A stretch of 64,000 nt of DNA from Comamonadaceae bacterium (GTDB taxonomy: Bacteria > Pseudomonadota > Gammaproteobacteria > Burkholderiales > Burkholderiaceae_C). Below, one piece after another: positions 57,664 through 64,000 of the stretch (positions are counted from its first letter, which is position 1; the number at the start of each line of letters is the position of its first letter). Location: NCBI GenBank assembly GCA_947378785.1, contig CANCLK010000008.1:1-64000 (forward strand). The letters run 5' to 3'. The notes beneath the pieces are model-generated. The model had not been told where the DNA came from and searched no databases. It saw only the letters and a list, made by a program, of their open reading frames with translations. The position numbers and the translations under genes were made by a program.

Positions 57664-59654
57664 GTGGTGCGCCCTCGTAGCAATTTTTCTTCAGCGAGCG
57701 CCAACGCAGCCGGCGTGCCAGACAACACCAGCGTATCACCACCCTCTAACCGCGTGTCATCCAAAACCGGCAGTGTGCTGCCATTGCTACGGCGCAGGGT
57801 CACCACTTTGACGCCCACGGCCGAAAGTGCCATGGCGCCCAGCGATGTGCCCACGGCTTTGATGGCCGGGGGCAGGGTGACGGTCGACAAGCGGTCTTGT
57901 TCCAGCTCGTTGACGGAGTCATCGTCCGCGCCATGAAAATAGCCGCGCAGCAGGTTGTAGCGAGCATCGCGCTGATCTTGCACCACGCGAATCACCCGTC
58001 GCATCGGCACGCCGATCAGCGCCAAAGCATGGCTCGCCAGCATCAGGCTGCCTTCAATCGCCTCCGGCACGACTTCAGTCGCGCCAGCTGTGCGCAGTTT
58101 TTCAAGGTCGACATCATCAACCGTGCGGACGATCACGGGAACTGCCGGCGCGTGCGCGCGAGTATTGGCCAAGACCTTGATGGCGCTGGCGGTGTTGAGG
58201 TAAGTGACGACCACAGCGCTGGCGCGTGCCAAGCCGGCAGCCATCAGTGATTGCAGCCTAACAGCATCGCCAAAGACCACGGAGTTACCCGCCGCTGCAG
58301 CCTTGCGGACGCGGTCTGGGTCGAGATCAAGCGCAATGTAGGGAATGCCTTCGGCATCAAGGATGCGGCCCAAGTTCTGGCCGCAACGACCGTAACCGCA
58401 AATGATGATGTGTTGGCTGGTATTGATGGCCTTGCGCGCAATGCTGGTCATCTGCAGCGACTGTTGCAGCCATTCGCTGCTCACCAGGCGCATGACAATG
58501 CGGTTGCTGCTCATGATGATGAACGGTGTGGCCAGCATCGACAACACCATGGCGGCGAGGATCGGGTTGAGCAAATTGGCCGGTACGAGGCTGTTGCCTT
58601 GTGCCAGCGTCAGCAAGACAAAGCCGAATTCGCCTGCCTGAGCAATGTATAAGCCGGTGCGCAATGCGACCCCGTTCGTTGCGCCAAGTGCCTTCGCTAA
58701 CAGCGTCACCAGTGCGAGTTTGAGCAGCACGGGAAGGATGAGCAGCATCAGGACTAAAGGCCAGTGGGCAATCACTTCATGCCAGTCGAGCATCATGCCG
58801 ATGCTGATGAAAAACAGGCCGAGCAACACGTCATGAAAGGGCCTGATATCGGTTTCTACCTGATGCTTGTATTCGGTTTCCGAGATCAACATGCCGGCAA
58901 TGAAGGCGCCCAGCGCCAAGCTGAGCCCGGCCATTTCGGTCAGCCACGCCAGACTCAAGGTCACCAGCAGCAAGTTAAGAACGAACAGCTCTTCACTTTT
59001 CCGTCTGGCGACGATCGTCAGCCACCAGCGCATGACGCGTTGTCCGCCCATGAGCAGTAGACCGACCAGCACCGAGGCTTTCAGCAAGGCCAGACCCAGC
59101 GCGCCAAAGAGTTGTTCGGGCGGAGAACCCAAGGCCGGGATCAATACCAGTAGCGGTACCACCGCCAAGTCCTGAAATAGCAAGATGCCCATCACGCGCT
59201 TGCCGTGCTCAGACTCCAACTCGAGCCGCTCTGACAACAGCTTGACGACCAGCGCCGTGCTGCTCATGGCCACCGCGCCCGACAAGGCCAGCGCCGTTTG
59301 CCAATTCATCTGCCACCAGACAGGCGCAACACTTGTAAGTAGCAAGGCTCCGGCCATCACCAGCAACATGGTCAACACGACTTGGTACAGACCTAAGCCA
59401 AACACATGGCGGCGCATGGAACGCAGTTTGGGCAGGTTGAACTCAAGCCCAATCACGAACATCAGAAAGACCACACCAAATTCACCCAAATGGCGAACGC
59501 CCGTCGCGTCTTGCGCCAAACCCAAGGCGTTGGGGCCGATGATCACACCGGCAGTCAAGTAGCCCAACATCGGGGGCAGTTTGAGCGAGCGGCACGCCAC
59601 AACGCCGAGCACGGCCGCCAGCAGATAAAAGAGCGTGAGTTCGAGCCCGGTCAT
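57660..59654 (-). CDS. CPA2-family cation:proton antiporter (KefB/KefC-like)
   Basis: A 664-aa inner-membrane antiporter with 12 or 13 hydrophobic segments (residues about 3-380), including GYLTAGVIIGPNALGLAQD and LLFQDLAVVPLLVL. A TrkA-N nucleotide-binding domain (HIIICGYGRCGQNLGRILDAEGIPYIALDLDPDRV, about residues 405-520) and a C-terminal TrkA-C domain follow. It exchanges K+ or Na+ for H+. ATG 59654 (MTGLELTLFYLL) is chosen over the ORF-track start, which includes non-conserved sequence. It is divergent from kdsD, whose start is 119 bp away. Confidence 0.93.
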   Translation of the reverse strand: MTGLELTLFYLLAAVLGVVACRSLKLPPMLGYLTAGVIIGPNALGLAQDATGVRHLGEFGVVFLMFVIGLEFNLPKLRSMRRHVFGLGLYQVVLTMLLVMAGALLLTSVAPVWWQMNWQTALALSGAVAMSSTALVVKLLSERLELESEHGKRVMGILLFQDLAVVPLLVLIPALGSPPEQLFGALGLALLKASVLVGLLLMGGQRVMRWWLTIVARRKSEELFVLNLLLVTLSLAWLTEMAGLSLALGAFIAGMLISETEYKHQVETDIRPFHDVLLGLFFISIGMMLDWHEVIAHWPLVLMLLILPVLLKLALVTLLAKALGATNGVALRTGLYIAQAGEFGFVLLTLAQGNSLVPANLLNPILAAMVLSMLATPFIIMSSNRIVMRLVSSEWLQQSLQMTSIARKAINTSQHIIICGYGRCGQNLGRILDAEGIPYIALDLDPDRVRKAAAAGNSVVFGDAVRLQSLMAAGLARASAVVVTYLNTASAIKVLANTRAHAPAVPVIVRTVDDVDLEKLRTAGATEVVPEAIEGSLMLASHALALIGVPMRRVIRVVQDQRDARYNLLRGYFHGADDDSVNELEQDRLSTVTLPPAIKAVGTSLGAMALSAVGVKVVTLRRSNGSTLPVLDDTRLEGGDTLVLSGTPAALALAEEKLLRGRTT

Positions 59655-59773
59655 TTGAGAATAGTAGCCGATGGACGTGTCGCCAACAGGAGCTGCGTGA
59701 GGATAAAGATTCTGGCGTTTGGCTTGTCGGTTTGCCACTCGTCGACGGCAGGGTGTCTCGATAGAATACAGAG

Positions 59774-60766
59774 ATGAACTTTGACCGCACCGGCTTTGAT
59801 CCGGCACAAGCCGTGGCCTTGGCCCGCAAGACGTTTGAGATAGAGGCGGCGGCGGTGCTGCATATGGCTGCGCGCGTTGGTCCGGAGTTTGCCGCTGCCG
59901 TTGAGGTGGTTTTGCAATGTACCGGTCGCGTGGTGGTGATGGGAATGGGCAAGAGCGGTCATATTGGGCGCAAGATCGCGGCCACGCTGGCGTCTACCGG
60001 CACACCTGCTATGTTTGTGCATCCCGGTGAAGCCAGTCACGGCGATCTCGGCATGATTACCGCCACCGACGTTGTGCTGGCCATTTCCAACAGCGGCGAA
60101 AGTGAAGAGCTCACGGTGATCTTGCCAACCCTCCGGCGCTTGCAGGTGCGTGTGATCGCTCTCACCGGCGGTCCGCAGTCGGCGTTGGCACGGCACGCCG
60201 ATGTGGTGCTCGACAGCAGTGTTTCGCAAGAAGCTTGTCCCCTCAATTTAGCGCCGACCGCCAGCACCACGGCTCAGTTGGCCATGGGGGATGCCCTTGC
60301 CGTGGCGCTGCTTGACGCCCGCGGCTTCAAGCCTGAAGACTTTGCGCGGTCACACCCTGGCGGCTCGTTGGGCCGCAAGTTGCTCACGCATGTGGCCGAC
60401 GTCATGCGCAGCGGAGATGCGGTGCCCTCGGTGCGGCCTGACGTCAGCCTCAGTGAACTCATGCGTGAGATGAGCGCCAAGGGCTTGGGCGTTTCGGCCG
60501 TGGTGGATGCGCAGCAGCGGGTGCTGGGCATTTTCACCGATGGCGACTTGCGGAGACTGATCGAAAAAGGCGCTGATCTGCGCGCCATGTGTGCGGCCGA
60601 CGTGATGCATGCGAATCCGAGGAGCCTCGTTTCCAGCGCTCTCGCGGTAGAAGCGGTTACCCTGATGGAACAGCACCAGATCACCAGTGTGCTGGTGGTC
60701 GACGAAACCGGGCGTTTGTGCGGTGCGCTGAATACCAATGACCTGATGCGGGCGAAGGTGATTTGA
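59774..60766 (+). CDS. kdsD: D-arabinose-5-phosphate isomerase
   Basis: A 330-aa KpsF/GutQ-type isomerase making arabinose-5-phosphate for Kdo. The SIS domain reads VVVMGMGKSGHIGRKIAATLASTGTPAMFVHPGEASHGDLGMIT with AISNSGESEEL, and two CBS domains occupy about residues 210-330. The active-site Lys, Glu and His positions expected in SIS motifs are present. It overlaps kdsC by four bases; kdsC in turn overlaps lptC, giving a Kdo-to-LPS transport operon. Confidence 0.94.
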   Translation: MNFDRTGFDPAQAVALARKTFEIEAAAVLHMAARVGPEFAAAVEVVLQCTGRVVVMGMGKSGHIGRKIAATLASTGTPAMFVHPGEASHGDLGMITATDVVLAISNSGESEELTVILPTLRRLQVRVIALTGGPQSALARHADVVLDSSVSQEACPLNLAPTASTTAQLAMGDALAVALLDARGFKPEDFARSHPGGSLGRKLLTHVADVMRSGDAVPSVRPDVSLSELMREMSAKGLGVSAVVDAQQRVLGIFTDGDLRRLIEKGADLRAMCAADVMHANPRSLVSSALAVEAVTLMEQHQITSVLVVDETGRLCGALNTNDLMRAKVI

Positions 60767-61380
60767 TGACGCTGTCCAGTCTTTCTGCCTTGCGCCCCGC
60801 ACTCAACTTCGCACCCGAACTGCTGCTGCGTGCGCAGGGCGTCAAAGTGGCGTTTTTTGATGTCGACGGCGTTCTCACTGACGGTGGTCTGTATTTCAGC
60901 GAGTACGGCCAGCAGCAAATCACAGAAACGCCCGGCCAGCTCTACGCTGCCGGCGAAACCATCAAACGCTTCAGCACGCTGGATGGTCAGGGCCTCAAGT
61001 TGCTACAAAAAGCGGGCATCACGCCGGTCGTTATCACGGGCCGGGACAGCGTGGTGTTGCGGGCCCGGTTGCAAGCGCTGGGCATCATCCATGCGCACTT
61101 TGGTACGGAAGACAAACGCCCGGCAGCGGAACTAACGCTCAAAACGCTGGGCTGTGATTGGTCTGAGTCTGCCGCCATGGGCGATGATTGGCCTGACCTG
61201 CCGGTGATGCGTCGGGCCGCTTTTAGCTGTGCCCCAGCCAATGCGCACACTGAAGTCAAAGCGGTGGCGCATCACATCACTCAAACCACGGGCGGTCATG
61301 GCGCAGCGCGTGAGTTGTGTGATTTGTTGCTGGTCGCTAGCGGCCGTTATTCTGCGTTATTGGCAGACTACGGCGCATGA
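60763..61380 (+). CDS. kdsC: 3-deoxy-D-manno-octulosonate 8-phosphate phosphatase
   Basis: A 205-aa HAD-family phosphatase that releases Kdo from Kdo-8-phosphate. Motif I is VAFFDVDGVLTDGGLYFS (residues 29-46), motif II ITPVVITGRDSVVLRAR, and motif III/IV AAMGDDWPDLPVMRRAAF. The length is normal. It is coupled to kdsD and lptC through four-base overlaps. Confidence 0.95.
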   Translation: MMTLSSLSALRPALNFAPELLLRAQGVKVAFFDVDGVLTDGGLYFSEYGQQQITETPGQLYAAGETIKRFSTLDGQGLKLLQKAGITPVVITGRDSVVLRARLQALGIIHAHFGTEDKRPAAELTLKTLGCDWSESAAMGDDWPDLPVMRRAAFSCAPANAHTEVKAVAHHITQTTGGHGAARELCDLLLVASGRYSALLADYGA

Positions 61381-62069
61381 CCGCTCGGACAACTGCGGGC
61401 CGTACTCTGCGCGTCCTGATGGCCGGCGGGCAATCCATGGCAGGCCTCTGGGAGCGACTGTCGCTGTACTTGCCATTGGTGATGATGGGCTTGCTGGCGG
61501 TGGGCACTTACTGGTTAGTGCGTAACACGCCTGTAGGGTATGAGGCCGAGGCTGCGCGCCCTGTGAACCATGAGATTGACTATTTCATGCGTCTAGCCAC
61601 CGTTAAGACGTTCGATGACAACGGACGTTTAAAAACGGAAATATTTGGGACTGAGGCGCGTCACTTTCAGGACACGGAAACACTGGAAATTGATCAAGCG
61701 CGGATGCGTTCCACCGGTCCGGACGGTCGTTTAACGACGGCCACCGCAAATCGTGCCCTGAGCAATGATGCCGGCTCAGAAGTACAGCTTATGGGTAACG
61801 CGGTCGTGGTTCGCGAACCGATGCAAACCGCCGATGGCAGCTGGTTGCCGCGTTTGGAATACACGGGCGAGTTCCTGCATGTTTTCGTGAACGAAGACCG
61901 GGTCAAATCGCATCTTCCCGTGGTGCTAACGCGAGGCTCAGACGTGTTCAGTGGTGATACTTTCGCCTATGACAACCTCGATCAGGTGGCAAACCTTAAA
62001 GGTCGCGTCAGAGGCTTGTTGATGCCTAGGGCTGGTGTTGGTTCCACGCTACTCAAGCCACCTCGATAA
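61377..62069 (+). CDS. lptC: LPS export protein LptC
   Basis: A 230-aa bitopic protein of the LPS bridge. The N-terminal anchor is LSLYLPLVMMGLLAVGTYWLVRNTP, followed by the jellyroll domain (YFMRLATVKTFDDNGRLKTEIFGTEARHFQDTETLEIDQ) seen in LptC/LptA. ATG 61377 overlaps kdsC; MAGLWERL at 61437 is an alternative start. In many betaproteobacteria lptA and lptB follow directly; here a terminator and an RRM gene on the opposite strand follow, so lptA/lptB must lie elsewhere. Confidence 0.93.
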   Translation: MTARTTAGRTLRVLMAGGQSMAGLWERLSLYLPLVMMGLLAVGTYWLVRNTPVGYEAEAARPVNHEIDYFMRLATVKTFDDNGRLKTEIFGTEARHFQDTETLEIDQARMRSTGPDGRLTTATANRALSNDAGSEVQLMGNAVVVREPMQTADGSWLPRLEYTGEFLHVFVNEDRVKSHLPVVLTRGSDVFSGDTFAYDNLDQVANLKGRVRGLLMPRAGVGSTLLKPPR

Positions 62070-62131
62070 ACTCTTCTGACCCGCTATGTGTCACCGATGT
62101 TCGCCGCATGGTTTTGAATGTCAGAAATGGA

Positions 62132-62167
62132 AAAAGGCTTCAAAACCGAAGTCTCGAAGCCTTTTTG
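62132..62167. terminator. bidirectional terminator between lptC and the RRM gene
   Basis: AAAAAGGCTTC and GAAGCCTTTTT form an 11-bp stem with a 14-base loop, A-rich on one side and T-rich on the other. It can end both the kdsD-kdsC-lptC transcript and the convergent RRM transcript. Confidence 0.92.
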
Positions 62168-62228
62168 AGCAGGTCTTCAGCTTTTAACTGAAGACGTCGG
62201 CGTGAGCCAACTGCAGGGGTATGAGGGC

Positions 62229-62657
62229 TTAGTAGCCGCCGCGTCCACCGCCGCCGCCACCACCGTAGCCGCCGCCGCCTGAACGGCCACCGCCGTCAGA
62301 GCCGCCGCCGTAGCCGCCACCTGAACGGCCGCCACCACCACCACCGCCGTAGCCGCCACCACCGCCGCCGCCGCCGCCGAAGCCGCCACCGGTACGTGGT
62401 GGGCGGGCTTCCATTGGACGAGCTTCATTAACAACGACGCTACGGCCGCCCAGAGGCTGACCGTTCATGCCGTTAATGGCTGCTTGAGCTTCCGCATCGC
62501 TGCCCATTTCGACAAAGCCAAAGCCTTTGGAGCGACCGGTGTCGCGTTCCATCATGACTTTAGCGCTGGTGACAGCGCCGAATTGACCAAAAGACTGTTG
62601 CAGATCTTCGTCGCGCACTGAGTAAGGCAGGTTGCCTACGTATAGTTTGTTGCCCAT
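62229..62657 (-). CDS. glycine-rich RNA-binding protein (RRM)
   Basis: A 142-aa single-RRM protein. RNP2 KLYVGNLPYSV (residues 4-14) and RNP1 SKGFGFVEMGSD (about 43-54) are intact. From about residue 90 the protein is almost all Gly with Tyr, Arg and Ser (GGGYGGGGGGGRSGG), a low-complexity tail that can self-associate. Bacterial members are often cold-induced RNA chaperones. The gene has a 5' region of about 100 bp, and the remaining 265 bp to the amt stop hold no supported ORF. Confidence 0.93.
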   Translation of the reverse strand: MGNKLYVGNLPYSVRDEDLQQSFGQFGAVTSAKVMMERDTGRSKGFGFVEMGSDAEAQAAINGMNGQPLGGRSVVVNEARPMEARPPRTGGGFGGGGGGGGGYGGGGGGGRSGGGYGGGSDGGGRSGGGGYGGGGGGGRGGY

Positions 62658-62922
62658 TGAGGGACTCCTCTAAAACACAATAACAAAAGCGATGGGGTCC
62701 CGAAAGCACAACAAATCTTCAAACATACCGCTGTAGCGCGCGAAACTGACCGATCACCTAACTAATGCGGATGATTTCATCCACACCCGCGCATTATGCG
62801 CCAGTTTGTGGAAATAAAAGATATTTTTTAATTAAGCAAACAGTGGGGCCTCCAAGCAGCCTAGTGGCATCAGTTTTGAAGGGCGCGGTCAAGGCGATCT
62901 TTTTAGCCACGCGTTGATCTGC

Positions 62923-64000
62923 CTACCAGTTGACTTCCCGTTCTGGCGTTGAGCCTGTGCGGTGGATGGAAAGATCTGCGCCTTCAAATTCTTCTTCTTG
63001 GCTCAGGCGCAGCCCCGTCACAGCTTTGATCAAGCCATAAACGGCAAACCCGCAAACGAGCGCCCATGTCACGCCCATCACCGTGCCAATAATTTGTGCG
63101 CCAAAGGTAACACCGCCCAGACCCCCCATTTCTTTAAGGCCGAAGATGCCGGCGGCGACGCCTCCCCATGCGCCGCATAGACCGTGCAACGGCCAGACAC
63201 CGAGGACATCATCAATCTTCCATTTATTTTGCGTCAACATGAACATGACGACAAACATAGCGCCCGCGACGGCGCCGACCACTAGCGCGCCCAGTGGATG
63301 CATAAGATCCGATCCGGCGCAAACAGCCACTAAGCCGGCGAGTGGGCCGTTATGAACAAAACCGGGGTCATTCTTACCCAGTGCCAACGCTGCCAGTGTG
63401 CCGCCGACCATGGCCATCAAGGAGTTGACCGCGACCAGACCTGAGATTTTGTCGATCGTCTGTGCGCTCATGACGTTGAAGCCAAACCAGCCGACGGTCA
63501 GAATCCAAGCGCCCAGAGCCAGAAATGGAATGTTGGAAGGGGGATGCGCCGAGACTGCGCCGTCCTTGCGATAACGATTGCTGCGTGCGCCTAGCAAAAT
63601 GACCGCTGGCAAAGCCAGCCAGCCGCCCATGGCATGGACCACCACAGAGCCGGCAAAATCGTGGAATTCTTCGCCCGTCAGGGCCTTGATCCACGCCTGC
63701 ACGCCGAAATGGTTGTTCCACACAATGCCTTCGAAAAAAGGATAAATAAGACCCACAATCACGGCGGTGGCAATGAGTTGCGGATAAAAACGCGCTCTTT
63801 CTGCAATCCCGCCAGAAATGATGGCCGGAATGGCGGCTGCAAACGTCAGCAAAAAGAAGAACCGGACCAGTTCGTAGCCGTTCTTGGCCGCCAACTGCTC
63901 CGCACCTACAAAAAAGTGCGTACCGTAAGCCACGCTGTAGCCGATAACGAAATACACAACGGTCGAAATCGAGAAGTCGACCAGAATTTTCACCAAGGCG
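62923..64000 (-). CDS. amt: ammonium transporter Amt (partial at window edge)
   Basis: The C-terminal 359 or so codons of an Amt channel, cut by the right edge; the ORF-track start at 63996 is an internal TTG. It shows FAAAIPAIISGGIAERARF, FEGIVWNNHFGVQAWIKALTGEEFHDFAGSVVVHAMGGWLALPAVILLGAR (with the pore His), GWFGFNVMSAQT and VWPLHGLCGAWGGVAAGIF (second His). It moves ammonium across the inner membrane. GlnK is usually encoded upstream, beyond the window. The N-terminus is missing, so the true length cannot be read. Confidence 0.95.
   Translation of the reverse strand, partial: ALVKILVDFSISTVVYFVIGYSVAYGTHFFVGAEQLAAKNGYELVRFFFLLTFAAAIPAIISGGIAERARFYPQLIATAVIVGLIYPFFEGIVWNNHFGVQAWIKALTGEEFHDFAGSVVVHAMGGWLALPAVILLGARSNRYRKDGAVSAHPPSNIPFLALGAWILTVGWFGFNVMSAQTIDKISGLVAVNSLMAMVGGTLAALALGKNDPGFVHNGPLAGLVAVCAGSDLMHPLGALVVGAVAGAMFVVMFMLTQNKWKIDDVLGVWPLHGLCGAWGGVAAGIFGLKEMGGLGGVTFGAQIIGTVMGVTWALVCGFAVYGLIKAVTGLRLSQEEEFEGADLSIHRTGSTPEREVNW

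Overview
The window looks like the replication-origin region of a betaproteobacterial chromosome, most likely from the Comamonadaceae (Rhodoferax/Polaromonas-like). Evidence for this: methionine synthase is split into two genes, PEP carboxykinase is the GTP type, the order is dnaA-dnaN-gyrB on one side and rpmH-rnpA-yidD-yidC-mnmE on the other, GyrB is long (870 aa), and there is an mnmG-rsmG-parA-parB block with parS sites. I found no rRNA, tRNA, CRISPR array, prophage or intact insertion sequence. Assignments come from reading motifs and gene order; no database search was possible.

Layout. 1-2.4 kb (minus): split B12-dependent methionine synthase (metH2 cut by the window edge, metH1), a small lipoprotein, and an S-adenosylhomocysteine riboswitch in front of metH2. 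2.0-8.5 kb (plus): rhodanese, recQ and a complete polar amino-acid ABC transporter (aapJQMP). 8.6-19.9 kb: mixed envelope, metabolic and regulatory genes, including a 55-aa His-rich membrane protein missing from the ORF track, pckG, a LysR, a TetR, a fasciclin-domain protein, an orphan PAS/GAF histidine kinase and a PHB-depolymerase-like esterase. 19.9-26 kb: tripartite-type ABC exporter, cobalamin adenosyltransferase (functionally linked to MetH) and a D-lactate dehydrogenase. 26-32.6 kb (minus): vapBC, mnmG, rsmG, a LysE exporter, parA, an alpha/beta hydrolase and parB, which form one tightly packed block with two parS sites inside mnmG and rsmG.

32.7-42.2 kb: beta-ketothiolase, polysaccharide deacetylase, old yellow enzyme, a copper-resistance cluster (copA, copZ, cueR with divergent MerR-type promoters, then a Spy-like periplasmic protein), NnrU and a nuclease/phosphatase. 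42.3-44.3 kb: minCDE. 44.3-54.7 kb: the origin itself. The dnaN-dnaA gap carries an AT-rich stretch, a TAGTAGTAGTAGTA DnaA-trio and DnaA boxes; the dnaA-rpmH gap carries two more boxes. Genes run away from this point on both sides. 54.8-64 kb: an aldolase/RraA pair, a translationally coupled antiporter-phosphatase-apt operon, the Kdo/LPS genes kdsD-kdsC-lptC, a glycine-rich RRM protein and an ammonium transporter cut by the right edge.

Most of this is core chromosome. The features most worth a second look are the vapBC module placed 3 bp in front of mnmG, the hydrolase wedged between parA and parB, a repeat-like sequence inserted in frame in CopA, a copA promoter that predicts a leaderless mRNA, the SAH riboswitch with a readable ribosome-binding-site switch, and the origin architecture.
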